A DNA stretch of 64,000 nt from UBA5066 sp046331465 (GTDB lineage: Bacteria; Acidobacteriota; Thermoanaerobaculia; UBA5066): positions 1,240,001 through 1,304,000 of the forward strand of contig JAXLQV010000003.1 of the NCBI GenBank assembly GCA_046331465.1, in the 5' to 3' direction. Within the stretch, counting starts at the first letter, position 1; each line of letters opens with the position of its first letter. The position numbers and the translations under genes are program-made. The notes under the pieces are model-generated. The model was not told where the DNA came from and ran no database searches. It was given only the letters and a program-made list of their open reading frames with translations. Positions 32,981 through 40,826 of the stretch are shown here, piece after piece.

Positions 32981-34405
32981 GTGCCCGGCCCCGTGACGGT
33001 CGTCCTCCTCGCCGCGGGGCGGGGGGTCAGGATGAAGTCCGCGCGGCCGAAGGTCCTGCACGAGGCGGCGGGCCGCCCGCTCGTCGACCACGTCGTCGCC
33101 GCGGCGCGCGCCTTCCTCGGAGGCCGGCCCGGATCGCGCCTCGTCGTCGTCGCGGGAGCGGGGCGCGAGGAGCTGATCCCCCACCTCGCCAGGACGGCGC
33201 CCGACGCGATCGTCGTCGTCCAGGAGCCGCCGCGCGGGACGGGCGACGCCGTCCGCGTCGCCCTCCCTGCCCTCGGCGAGGCGGCGCGCGTCGTCGTCCT
33301 CGCGGGGGACGTCCCGCTCCTCGCGGCCGAAACGCTCGCGCGCCTCGAGGGAGCGCTCGACGCCGACCCGTCCGCCGGCGTCGCCGTCCTCACGGCCCGC
33401 CTCGCGGACGCCGGCTCCTACGGCCGCGTCGTGCGGGACGCGCGGGGGCGCTTCGCGCGGATCGTCGAGTCGAAGGACGCGACGCCCGAGGAGCGGGCGA
33501 TCGGCGAGATCAACTCCGGGATCTACGCCTTCGAGCGCGCCGTCCTCGAGCGGGAGCTGCCGCGCCTCACCGACGACAACGCGCAGCGCGAGTACTACCT
33601 CACCGACGTCCTCGGCCTCGCGGTCGAGGAGGGGATCGGCGTCGTCGCGATCCCGGTCGACGACCCGGCGGAGGTCCAGGGGGTCAACTCGCGCCTCGAG
33701 CTCGCCGAGGTCGACGCGCACCTGCGCCTCCGGGCGGCCCGCGCGGCGATGGCCGCCGGGGCGACGCTCATCCGGCCCGAGACGATCACGCTCGACGCGG
33801 CGGTGACGTTCGGGCCCGACGCCGTCGTCGAGCCGTTCGTGACGATCACCGGGGCCTCGTCCGTCGGCGCCGGCTCGCGGATCGGGCAGGGGTGCGTCGT
33901 CGACTCCTCGACGATCGGGGCGAACGTCGTCGTCCGCCCCTACTGCGTCGTCGAGAAGGCCGTCGTCGGCGACGGCGCGCTCGTCGGGCCGTTCGCCCGT
34001 CTCCGCGAGGGGACCGACCTCGGCCCCTCCGTCCACGTCGGCAACTTCGTCGAGACGAAGAAGGCGCGGCTCGCGAAGGGGGCGAAGGCGAACCACCTCA
34101 CCTACCTCGGCGACTGCTCGGTCGGCGAGAGGACGAACGTCGGGGCGGGCGTCATCACCTGCAACTACGACGGCTACGGCAAGCACTTCACCGACATCGG
34201 CGCCGGCGTCTTCGTCGGCTCCGACGTCCAGCTCGTCGCGCCGGTGAAGGTCGGCGACGGCGCCGTCGTCGGCGCCGGGTCGACGATCACGAAGGACGTC
34301 CCGGCGGACGCCCTCGCCACCTCGCGGACGCCGCAGAAGACGATCGAGGGGGGCGGGGCGAAGTACCGGGAGCGGAAGACGGCCGCGAAGGCGGCTGTAA
34401 AGTGA
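32981..34405 (+). CDS. glmU: Bifunctional GlmU: GlcNAc-1-P uridyltransferase / glucosamine-1-P acetyltransferase
   Basis: A 474-residue enzyme that makes UDP-GlcNAc for peptidoglycan and lipopolysaccharide. The N-terminal pyrophosphorylase domain has LAAGRGVRMKS, then PKVLHEAAGRPL, PRGTGDAV and LAGDVPLL. The C-terminal left-handed beta-helix runs from about residue 250 and includes KANHLTYLGD and GVITCNYDGYGKH of the acetyltransferase site. The GTG start has GGAGG eight bases upstream. glmS follows after a short gap, so amino-sugar synthesis is grouped. Confidence 0.95.
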   Translation: MPGPVTVVLLAAGRGVRMKSARPKVLHEAAGRPLVDHVVAAARAFLGGRPGSRLVVVAGAGREELIPHLARTAPDAIVVVQEPPRGTGDAVRVALPALGEAARVVVLAGDVPLLAAETLARLEGALDADPSAGVAVLTARLADAGSYGRVVRDARGRFARIVESKDATPEERAIGEINSGIYAFERAVLERELPRLTDDNAQREYYLTDVLGLAVEEGIGVVAIPVDDPAEVQGVNSRLELAEVDAHLRLRAARAAMAAGATLIRPETITLDAAVTFGPDAVVEPFVTITGASSVGAGSRIGQGCVVDSSTIGANVVVRPYCVVEKAVVGDGALVGPFARLREGTDLGPSVHVGNFVETKKARLAKGAKANHLTYLGDCSVGERTNVGAGVITCNYDGYGKHFTDIGAGVFVGSDVQLVAPVKVGDGAVVGAGSTITKDVPADALATSRTPQKTIEGGGAKYRERKTAAKAAVK

Positions 34406-34431
34406 AGCCCGCGCGGAGGGGTTCGGGGACC

Positions 34432-34458
34432 GTGAGGGAGCGCTGCGCGCTCCCTCAC
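34432..34458 (+). terminator. Strong hairpin after glmU
   Basis: Perfect 11-bp arms GTGAGGGAGCG and CGCTCCCTCAC with a five-base loop start 27 bases past the glmU stop. No T-run follows, so it may be a Rho-assisted terminator, an mRNA-stability hairpin or a processing signal between glmU and glmS. Confidence 0.5.
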
Positions 34459-34470
34459 GAAGACGAAGTC

Positions 34471-34487
34471 AACCCGGCGTCCGGGTT
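34471..34487 (+). repeat. Second hairpin in glmU-glmS gap
   Basis: AACCCGG-CGT-CCGGGTT, perfect 7-bp arms, 12 bases past the larger hairpin. The surrounding sequence up to about 34,615 has a less biased composition than the neighbouring genes and could be a dispersed intergenic repeat. Confidence 0.4.
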
Positions 34488-34619
34488 GGCTGCGCCTTCA
34501 CCTCGCGGCCAGGCCGCTCGGTGGTCCTCCGACAACATGACAAGCAGACCGACGGAGCCCCGGCGTTCTCCGCGAGCGCCGATCGACCGCCGGTCAATGG
34601 GCGACTGAGGAGAAGAAAG

Positions 34620-36464
34620 ATGTGCGGCATCGTCGGGTACGTCGGCCCGCGCGAGGCGACGTCGATCCTCGTCGACGGCCTCCGGCGCCTCGAGTACCGC
34701 GGCTACGACTCGGCGGGGATCGCCGTCCTCGGAGAGGACGGGATCGTCCGGGTCACGCGGAGCGAGGGGAAGCTCGGGAACCTGACGGCGCGGATCGAGG
34801 CCGAGCCTCCGGCGGGCCGGACCGGCATCGGCCACACCCGCTGGGCGACCCACGGCCGCCCCTCCGAGGAGAACGCCCACCCCCACCGCGACGCCACCGG
34901 GCGGGTCGTCGTCATCCACAACGGGATCATCGAGAACTTCCTCCCGCTGAAGAGGGACCTCCTCGCCCGCGGGATCCCCTTCACCTCGGAGACGGACACC
35001 GAGGTCATCGCGCAGGCGATCGGCGCGGCGCGCGCCGACGCGCCCGGGGCGCCGTTCGCGGGGGTCGTCCGGTCGGTCCTCGCGAGGATGACCGGGATGT
35101 ACGCCGTGGTCGTCCTCTCGGCCGACGAGCCGCACGTCCTCTACGTCGCCAAGAGCGGGCCGCCGATCGTCCTCGGCCTCGGGTCGGGGGAGAACCTCGT
35201 CGCCTCCGACGCGACGGCGCTCCTCCCGCACACGCGGGACCTCGTCTTCCTCGAGGACGGCGACTTCGCCCGGCTCACCGCGACGACCGTCGAGGTGACG
35301 GGCCTCGACGGCTCGCCCCGCAGCCGGCCCGCGCGGCGCGTCCCCTGGGACGCCGTCGCCGCCGAGAAGGGGGGCTACCCCCACTTCATGGCGAAGGAGA
35401 TCGCCGAGCAGCCGACGGTCGTCGTCGAGACGGTGGGGCACAAGCTCTCCCTCGAGACGGGGCACTTCAGCGAGGACGCGATGGGGGTCTCCCCGAAGCT
35501 CCTCTCCGAGGTCGACCGGATCGTCGTCGTCGCCTGCGGGACGAGCTGGCACGCCGGCCTCGTCGGGAAGTTCCTCCTCGAGGAGGTCGCCCGCGTCCCG
35601 GTCGAGGTCGACTACTCCTCGGAGTTCCGCTACCGGAAGAACCTCGTCGGGCCCCGGACGCTCGTCCTCGGGATCTCGCAGTCGGGCGAGACGGCCGACA
35701 CGGTCGCCGCCCTGACGGACGCGAAGCGGGCCGGCGCCCCGACCGTCGGGGTCGTCAACGTCCCCGGCTCGGCGATCGCCCGCCTCGTCGACGGCGTCCT
35801 CGCGACGCACGCGGGGCCGGAGATCGGCGTCGCCTCGACGAAGGCCTTCACGACGCAGCTCGTCGCCCTCGCCCTCCTCGCGTACTACGCCCGCGAGGCG
35901 CGCGGCCTCGGGAGCCTCGAGCCGGGGGACCCGTTCCTCCTCGGTCTCGCCCACCTCCCGGTCGCGATGCAGCAGGCCCTCGCGCTCGAGCCGCGGATCG
36001 AGAAGCTCTCCCGGACCCTCGCGCACGCCCGCGACGTCCTCTTCCTGGGCCGCGGGGCGCAGTACCCGGTGGCCCTCGAGGGGGCTCTCAAGATGAAGGA
36101 GATCTCCTACATCCACGCCGAGGGATACCCCGCGGGCGAGATGAAGCACGGCCCGATCGCCCTCATCGACGGCGAGCTCCCGGTCGTCGCGCTCGCCCCG
36201 AAGGACTCCCTCTACGACAAGGTCGCCTCGAACCTCCGCGAGGTGAAGGCGCGGGACGGGAAGCTCGTCGCCCTCGTCTCGCCCGGCGACGACGACGTCG
36301 CGACGTTCGCCGACGAGCTCCTCGAGGTCCCGCTCGTCCACCCGGCGCTCCAGCCGATCGTGAACGTCGTCCCGCTCCAGCTCCTCGCCTACCACGTCGC
36401 GCGCCGCCGCGGCTGCGACGTCGACCAGCCGCGGAACCTCGCGAAGTCGGTCACGGTGGAGTAG
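34620..36464 (+). CDS. glmS: Glutamine-fructose-6-phosphate aminotransferase (isomerising)
   Basis: A 614-residue enzyme that makes glucosamine-6-phosphate, the first step to UDP-GlcNAc. After Met removal Cys2 of MCGIVGYVG is the glutaminase nucleophile. TRWATHGRPSEENAHPH and the HNGIIENF loop are present. Two SIS isomerase domains follow (GTSWHAGLVGKFLLEE; FLGRGAQYPVALEGALKMKE), and the protein ends LAKSVTVE as usual for GlmS. GAGGAGAAGAAAG precedes the ATG. No glmS ribozyme-like structure is recognised upstream. Confidence 0.96.
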   Translation: MCGIVGYVGPREATSILVDGLRRLEYRGYDSAGIAVLGEDGIVRVTRSEGKLGNLTARIEAEPPAGRTGIGHTRWATHGRPSEENAHPHRDATGRVVVIHNGIIENFLPLKRDLLARGIPFTSETDTEVIAQAIGAARADAPGAPFAGVVRSVLARMTGMYAVVVLSADEPHVLYVAKSGPPIVLGLGSGENLVASDATALLPHTRDLVFLEDGDFARLTATTVEVTGLDGSPRSRPARRVPWDAVAAEKGGYPHFMAKEIAEQPTVVVETVGHKLSLETGHFSEDAMGVSPKLLSEVDRIVVVACGTSWHAGLVGKFLLEEVARVPVEVDYSSEFRYRKNLVGPRTLVLGISQSGETADTVAALTDAKRAGAPTVGVVNVPGSAIARLVDGVLATHAGPEIGVASTKAFTTQLVALALLAYYAREARGLGSLEPGDPFLLGLAHLPVAMQQALALEPRIEKLSRTLAHARDVLFLGRGAQYPVALEGALKMKEISYIHAEGYPAGEMKHGPIALIDGELPVVALAPKDSLYDKVASNLREVKARDGKLVALVSPGDDDVATFADELLEVPLVHPALQPIVNVVPLQLLAYHVARRRGCDVDQPRNLAKSVTVE

Positions 36465-36477
36465 GGGCGCGGTCGGC

Positions 36478-36483
36478 TATCCT
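36478..36483 (+). promoter_or_regulatory. -10 hexamer before helicase gene
   Basis: TATCCT ends nine bases before the TTG start at 36493, with no Shine-Dalgarno; a short or absent leader is likely. Confidence 0.4.
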
Positions 36484-36492
36484 CCCGGTCCC

Positions 36493-38796
36493 TTGAACGT
36501 TCGCGAGAAAGACCTCCTCGAAGGCCTCAACCCGGAGCAGGCCGCCGCCGTCTCGGCCGGCCCGGGGCCCCTCCTCGTCCTCGCCGGCGCCGGCTCCGGC
36601 AAGACGCGCGTCCTGACCCGCCGGATGGCCTGGCTCGTGGCGCACGGCACCCCCGAGCCGGCGATCGTCGCCCTCACCTTCACGAACAAGGCCGCAGGGG
36701 AGATGAAGGAGCGCGTCGCGCATCTCCTCGGCACCGCCCGCCCCCGCTCCTTCGTCGGGACGTTCCACTCGTACGGCGTGCGGCTCCTCCGGCGCTTCGC
36801 CGCGGAGGCGGGGCTGACGCCCGGCTTCGTCGTCTTCGACGCCGACGACCAGGTCGCCGTCTTCCGGCAGGCGCTGAAGGCGGCGGGGATCTCCGACAAG
36901 GCGCTGACGCCGAAGGCGGTCGCCTCGAAGATCTCGCGGGCGAGGAACGCCGGGTGGAGCCGGGACGAATACCCGCGCCGCTTCGGCGACTTCGTCGGGA
37001 CCCGTCTCGCCGAGCTCCACGCGACGTACGAGAAGGAGCTGAAGAAGGCGAACGCTGTCGACTTCGACGACCTCCTCGTGAGGACCCGCGGCCTCCTCGC
37101 CGGCAACCCGGAGGTCCTCGCGCTCCTCCGGCGGAGCGTCACGCAGGTCCTCGTCGACGAGTACCAGGACACGAACGGCGCCCAGGACGAGATCGTCAAG
37201 CTCCTCGCCGGGGAGACGAAGAACGTCTTCGCCGTCGGCGACGAGGACCAGTCGATCTACCGGTGGCGGGGCGCCGACGTCTCGAACATCCTGGAGTTCA
37301 CCCGGCACTTCCCCGAGGCGAGGACGATCCGCCTCGAGCGGAACTACCGCTCGACGGCGCCGATCCTCGAGGCGGCGGGCGCCGTCGTCGCCGAGAACAC
37401 GCGGCGGCTCGGCAAGACGCTGAAGGCGACGAAGAGCGGCGGCGAGCCGGTGACGCTTCTCGTCCTCCCCGAGGAGAGGGACGAGGCGCGCGAGGTCGTC
37501 GAGCGGATCTCGCGGCTGAAGTCGATCAAGCCGGGGGCCGAGGTCGCCGTCCTCTTCCGGACGAACGCCCAGTCGCGCCCGTTCGAGGACGAGCTGGTGC
37601 GGAACCGGCTGCCGTACCTCCTCGTCGGCGGGACGCGCTTCTACGAGCGGGCGGAGGTGAAGGACGCCCTCGCCTACCTCCGCCTCCTCCGGAACCCCGA
37701 CGACGACGTCTCCTTCCGGCGCGTCGTGAACGTCCCGGCGCGAGGCGTCGGGGCGACGACCCTCGAGGGGCTGACCTCCGCGGCGACCGAGCGGGGGACG
37801 TCCCTCTTCGCCGTCCTCTCGGCGTTCCCCGACGGCCTGACGGAGCGGGCGAAGAAGGCGCTCGTCGAGTTCCGCGACCTCGTCGCCTCCCTCCGCGAGA
37901 GCTTCGCGAACGAGGAGACGGGAGCCGGGGCCGCCGTCGCGGCCGTCCTCTCGGGGACCGGCCTCCTCGCCCTCTACGAGAGCTCGGACGACCCGCAGGA
38001 CCAGGCCCGCCGCGAGAACCTCGACGAGCTCCTCGCCGCCGCGCGCGAGCACGAGCGGGCCGGGAGCGAGGAGGACGGCGACCGGTCGCTCGCGGGCTTC
38101 CTCGACGCCGTGACCCTCCGCTCCGACGCCGACGACGTCGACGAGCGGAAGGGGACCGTCCTGATGACGCTCCACGCGGCGAAGGGGCTCGAGTTCGACG
38201 AGGTCTTCCTCGCGGGGATGGAGGACGGCTCCCTTCCGCACTTCTCCTCCCGGGAGGACGACGACGAGATGGAGGAGGAGCGGCGGCTCGCCTACGTCGG
38301 GATGACGCGCGCGAAGGAGAAGCTCACGCTCTCGCGCGTCCTCCGCCGGATGGTGCACGGGGAGTGGATGAGCCGGGAGCCGTCGCCGTTCCTCGACGCG
38401 ATCCCGGCGCGCGCCCTCGCCGTCGTCGACCGGACGTTCTCCTCGCCGGCGGGGGGCGGCCTCCGCTTCGGGGGCGCCGAGCGGGGCGGGAGCCTCTTCC
38501 CCGACTACGAGGGGGAATCGCAGGAAGCCTTCGCGCCGCCGCGTCCCTCCGCGCGCCCGGGGGCGCGCCCCGCGGTGCGCGGGGCGCGGCCGCCGATCCC
38601 GACGATGCGGCGGACGCCGCCGCCGCCGACCGCGTCGGGCTTCCGCCGGGGCGCGCGGGTCCGGCACCCGGAGTACGGCGTCGGCGTCGTCCTCCTCGTC
38701 GAGGGGTCGGGCGACCAGGAGAAGCTGACCGTCTACTTCGACCGCGCGGGGCGGAAGAAGTTCGTCGCGCGCTTCTCGCAGCTCTCGCCGGCGTAG
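36493..38796 (+). CDS. UvrD/PcrA-type ATP-dependent DNA helicase
   Basis: A 767-residue superfamily 1A 3'-5' helicase for repair and replication restart. Motifs in order: LNPEQAAAV (Q-like), LAGAGSGKT (Walker A, near residues 31-39), TFTNKAA, LVDEYQDTN (motif II), GDEDQSIYRWRGA (III), RNYRST (IV), TLHAAKGLEF (V) and YVGMTRAKEKL (VI). The C-terminus has a Tudor-like domain (GARVRHPEYGVGVV) that binds RNA polymerase in PcrA and UvrD. A TTG start is used. The gene lies 28 bases after glmS. Confidence 0.93.
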   Translation: MNVREKDLLEGLNPEQAAAVSAGPGPLLVLAGAGSGKTRVLTRRMAWLVAHGTPEPAIVALTFTNKAAGEMKERVAHLLGTARPRSFVGTFHSYGVRLLRRFAAEAGLTPGFVVFDADDQVAVFRQALKAAGISDKALTPKAVASKISRARNAGWSRDEYPRRFGDFVGTRLAELHATYEKELKKANAVDFDDLLVRTRGLLAGNPEVLALLRRSVTQVLVDEYQDTNGAQDEIVKLLAGETKNVFAVGDEDQSIYRWRGADVSNILEFTRHFPEARTIRLERNYRSTAPILEAAGAVVAENTRRLGKTLKATKSGGEPVTLLVLPEERDEAREVVERISRLKSIKPGAEVAVLFRTNAQSRPFEDELVRNRLPYLLVGGTRFYERAEVKDALAYLRLLRNPDDDVSFRRVVNVPARGVGATTLEGLTSAATERGTSLFAVLSAFPDGLTERAKKALVEFRDLVASLRESFANEETGAGAAVAAVLSGTGLLALYESSDDPQDQARRENLDELLAAAREHERAGSEEDGDRSLAGFLDAVTLRSDADDVDERKGTVLMTLHAAKGLEFDEVFLAGMEDGSLPHFSSREDDDEMEEERRLAYVGMTRAKEKLTLSRVLRRMVHGEWMSREPSPFLDAIPARALAVVDRTFSSPAGGGLRFGGAERGGSLFPDYEGESQEAFAPPRPSARPGARPAVRGARPPIPTMRRTPPPPTASGFRRGARVRHPEYGVGVVLLVEGSGDQEKLTVYFDRAGRKKFVARFSQLSPA

Positions 38797-38848
38797 CTCC
38801 GGGCGGGCCGACGTTCCCGGCGCGCCGCCGGGGCTCGCGGCGCGGGCC

Positions 38849-39358
38849 TCAGCGCGGCGCCGGGGCCTCCTCCGCCGCCGCCTCGAGGATCGCGCGCTCG
38901 GCGTCGACCCACGCGCGCTCGGCCTCGAGGAGAGCGCGCCAGCGCCGCCGCGCCGCCGTCGACCCGGGCGAGGCCTTCTTGAGCGCGGCCGCGACGAGGA
39001 CGCGGTACTCGACGAGGCGCGCGTCCCGCGTCTCGCGCGGCTGGCGCTCGAGGAACGCGAGGCGGGCGAGCGAGGCGTCGCGTGGACGCGGCATCGCGAG
39101 CGGCTCGGCGATCCACTCGCGGAACTCGCGGCGTCCCGCGGGAGTGATGCGGTACTCGCGGCGCGGCGGCCCCTTCTCCGAGCGCCGCCGCTTCATCGTG
39201 ACGAAGCCGCCGCGCTGGAGGCGGCGGAGCGCGGGGTAGATCTGCGTGAGCTCGGCGTCCCACCCGAGCGCGAGGTCGCGCGCCATGCGGCTCTTGAGGT
39301 CCCAGCCGCTCGCCGGACCGCGCGAGAGGAGGCCGAGAAGCACGTGAGGGAGCGACAC
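38849..39358 (-). CDS. PadR-family transcriptional repressor
   Basis: A 169-residue winged-helix regulator. The PadR N-terminal domain covers residues 1-85: HVLLGLLSRGPASGWDLKSR, AELTQIYPALRRLQRGGFV and YRITPAGRREFREWI. A helical C-terminal dimerisation domain follows. The GTG start is six bases after a TATACT hexamer that lies inside a perfect palindrome (39366-39385), so it very likely represses its own leaderless transcript. No efflux or target gene is adjacent on the same strand, so other targets are unknown. Confidence 0.9.
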   Translation of the reverse strand: MSLPHVLLGLLSRGPASGWDLKSRMARDLALGWDAELTQIYPALRRLQRGGFVTMKRRRSEKGPPRREYRITPAGRREFREWIAEPLAMPRPRDASLARLAFLERQPRETRDARLVEYRVLVAAALKKASPGSTAARRRWRALLEAERAWVDAERAILEAAAEEAPAPR

Positions 39359-39364
39359 GGGCGA

Positions 39365-39385
39365 AGTATAGAATTACTTCTATAC
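39365..39385 (-). promoter_or_regulatory. PadR autoregulatory palindrome overlapping its -10
   Basis: Forward strand GTATAGAA-TTAC-TTCTATAC (39366-39385), perfect 8-bp arms. On the minus strand TATACT (39370-39365) is the likely -10 and ends six bases before the GTG. Bound repressor would cover it. Confidence 0.75.
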
Positions 39386-39420
39386 CGAGGTGCAAAACCC
39401 TGTGTGGTGCCTGTGGAAAA

Positions 39421-39453
39421 CGAAAACGGCCGCCGGGAGAGCTCCGGCGGCCG
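39421..39453 (-). terminator. Second, GC-rich terminator downstream of Lys-rich peptide gene
   Basis: CGGCCGCCGG and CCGGCGGCCG (39427-39436 and 39444-39453), 10-bp perfect arms with a seven-base loop. On the minus strand the stem is followed by TTTTCG and then TTTTCC. Confidence 0.65.
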
Positions 39454-39459
39454 CCAGGC

Positions 39460-39487
39460 AAAAAGAAAGGGGGCCCGTTCGGCCCCC
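39460..39487 (-). terminator. Rho-independent terminator of Lys-rich peptide gene
   Basis: On the minus strand GGGGGCC-GAACG-GGCCCCC is followed directly by TTTCTTTTT. It begins about 45 bases after the stop codon of the 25-residue gene. Confidence 0.85.
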
Positions 39488-39531
39488 GTATCCCGGAAAT
39501 CCTTGAATTGTAATGAGATGCCGGTGAAGAC

Positions 39532-39609
39532 CTACTTCTTGGCCTTCTTGGCGGCCGGCTTCTTGGCGGCCTTCTTCGCGGCCTTCTTCGCAGCCTTCTT
39601 CGTTGCCAT
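39532..39609 (-). CDS. 25-residue lysine/alanine-rich histone-like peptide
   Basis: A very short gene encoding MATKKAAKKAAKKAAKKP followed by AAKKAKK. Eleven of the first 25 residues are lysine and most of the rest alanine, like the C-terminal tails of histone H1-like and AlgP-type bacterial proteins, which bind DNA or RNA through charge. It is accepted as real because AGGAGG lies nine bases before the ATG, a good sigma-70-type promoter stands about 200 bases upstream, and two intrinsic terminators follow. The same KKAAKK pattern recurs in the tail of the DinB protein at 51.5 kb. The peptide's target is unknown. Confidence 0.75.
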   Translation of the reverse strand: MATKKAAKKAAKKAAKKPAAKKAKK

Positions 39610-39615
39610 GGTCTG

Positions 39616-39777
39616 TCACCTCCTCTTGGCAGATTCGATTGACAGACCCGAAAGTCGCGTGCTACGTTGACCTTCCCTCGAAGGACGGGAGCCCGCTACC
39701 TTCGGCCCTGTCGACTGCCTGTCAGTCACTTGGTTCCAGGGTTCAGGTTTCCCGTTGACCGGTGAAGTGACTGCCAT
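39616..39777 (-). CDS. Possible 53-residue leader ORF upstream of the Lys-rich peptide
   Basis: An ATG (39777-39775) preceded by GGTGAAG opens a 53-codon frame that ends at the Shine-Dalgarno of the 25-residue gene (its TGA lies in AGGAGGTGA). The start codon sits in the loop of a perfect 10-bp hairpin. The encoded protein (MAVTSPVNGKPEPWNQ and a polar, basic remainder) has no recognised motif. It may be a true small protein or a regulatory leader whose translation reaches and opens the next ribosome binding site. Coding status is uncertain. Confidence 0.4.
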   Translation of the reverse strand: MAVTSPVNGKPEPWNQVTDRQSTGPKVAGSRPSREGQRSTRLSGLSIESAKRR

Positions 39778-39789
39778 CGCTTCACCGGT
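39758..39789 (-). promoter_or_regulatory. 5' leader hairpin enclosing a start codon
   Basis: Arms ACCGGTGAAG and CTTCACCGGT, perfect over 10 bp, with a 12-base loop. On the minus-strand RNA the first arm carries the GGTGAAG ribosome-binding sequence and the loop carries the ATG of the 53-codon leader frame. A run of eight A follows the promoter just before it. Confidence 0.55.
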
Positions 39790-39808
39790 AATTTTTTTTC
39801 CGAGACGA

Positions 39809-39836
39809 ATTGTAGAGGAACGCGAAGGGGATGCAA
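39809..39836 (-). promoter_or_regulatory. Sigma-70-type promoter for the Lys-rich peptide transcript
   Basis: Read leftward: TTGCAT (39836-39831), 16-base spacer, TACAAT (39814-39809). Transcription would start near 39802, giving a leader of about 190 bases. Confidence 0.7.
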
Positions 39837-39948
39837 GGATTTTTTTCTTGACGCGCGAGATTTTCTTGTCGTGTCGACCTTCGACGTCGCGCGCGCTCCT
39901 TCGATCGTGATCCCGGCGTGGCGCTCGCGTCGCGTCGCGTCGAACGGG

Positions 39949-39954
39949 TAGCAT
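39949..39954 (+). promoter_or_regulatory. -10 hexamer, leaderless mqnD-like gene
   Basis: TAGCAT ends eight bases before ATG 39963, with no Shine-Dalgarno. Confidence 0.45.
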
Positions 39955-39962
39955 CGCGCGCG

Positions 39963-40826
39963 ATGTCGAACGCCTCCGTCCCTCCGATCGTCCTCGCCCA
40001 CTCTCCCGACTCCGACGACGCGTTCATGTTCTACGGTCTCCGCGCCGAGGCCGTCGACACCGAGGGGCTCGCCTTCGTCCACGAGCTCGCCGACATCGAG
40101 ACGCTGAACTCGCGCGCCCTCTCCCGCGAGCTCGCGATCACGGCCGTCTCGTTCCACGCGTACGCCTTCCTCGCGGACGCGTACGTCCTCCTGCCGCACG
40201 GCGCGTCGTTCGGCGACGGCTACGGCCCGTGCGTCGTCGCGCGCGAGGCGGCGGACGCTCCGGCGTCGCTCGCGGCGCTCGACGGGAAGCGCGTCGCGAT
40301 CCCCGGGGCCCTCACGACGGCGGCGCTCGCGCTGAAGATGAGGGTGCCGGGCGCGGTGCCCGTCGTCCTCCCGTTCGACCGCGTCGGCGACGCCGTGACG
40401 GCGGGCGACGTGGACGCGGGCGTCGTCATCCACGAGGGACAGCTCACCTGGAAGGAGGAGGGGTTCCGGCTCCTCGGCGACCTCGGCGCCCTCTGGAAGG
40501 AGGAGACGGGCCTCCCGCTCCCGCTCGGCGGCAACGCCGTGCGCCGGGACCTCGGCCCCGCGACGATCGCGAAGGTCTCGCGCGCCCTCGGCCGCTCCAT
40601 CGAGTACTCGCTCGCCCACCGCGAGGAGGCGCTCACGGACGCGATGCGCTTCGCGCGGGGCCTCCCCCGCGAGAAGGCCGACCGCTTCGTCGGGATGTAC
40701 GTCAACGACTGGACCCGCTCCTACGGCGAGAAGGGGCGGGAGGCCGTCCGCCTCCTCCTCGACCGCGCGTTCGCGTGCGGCGCGATCCCGGCGCGCGTCG
40801 TCCCGGAGTGGGTCGAAGAGGGATGA
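39963..40826 (+). CDS. MqnD-like 1,4-dihydroxy-6-naphthoate synthase
   Basis: A 287-residue protein of the MqnA/MqnD (periplasmic-binding-protein-like) family of the futalosine menaquinone pathway. The N-terminal LAHSPDSDDAFMFYGL and the later TAVSFHAYAFLADAYVLL fit MqnD, which cleaves cyclic de-hypoxanthinylfutalosine. VIHEGQLTW and LPLGGNAVRRDL are the substrate-site segments in the C-lobe. No other mqn gene is in the window. Its stop overlaps the next gene as ATGA. Assignment to MqnD rather than MqnA rests on the SPDSDDAF motif. Confidence 0.82.
   Translation: MSNASVPPIVLAHSPDSDDAFMFYGLRAEAVDTEGLAFVHELADIETLNSRALSRELAITAVSFHAYAFLADAYVLLPHGASFGDGYGPCVVAREAADAPASLAALDGKRVAIPGALTTAALALKMRVPGAVPVVLPFDRVGDAVTAGDVDAGVVIHEGQLTWKEEGFRLLGDLGALWKEETGLPLPLGGNAVRRDLGPATIAKVSRALGRSIEYSLAHREEALTDAMRFARGLPREKADRFVGMYVNDWTRSYGEKGREAVRLLLDRAFACGAIPARVVPEWVEEG

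Noticed and set aside
34406..34619. glmS ribozyme
   Set aside because: The hairpins do not match the ribozyme's pseudoknotted core as far as can be judged by eye, and the gene sits in a GC-rich Gram-negative context where the ribozyme is not expected.
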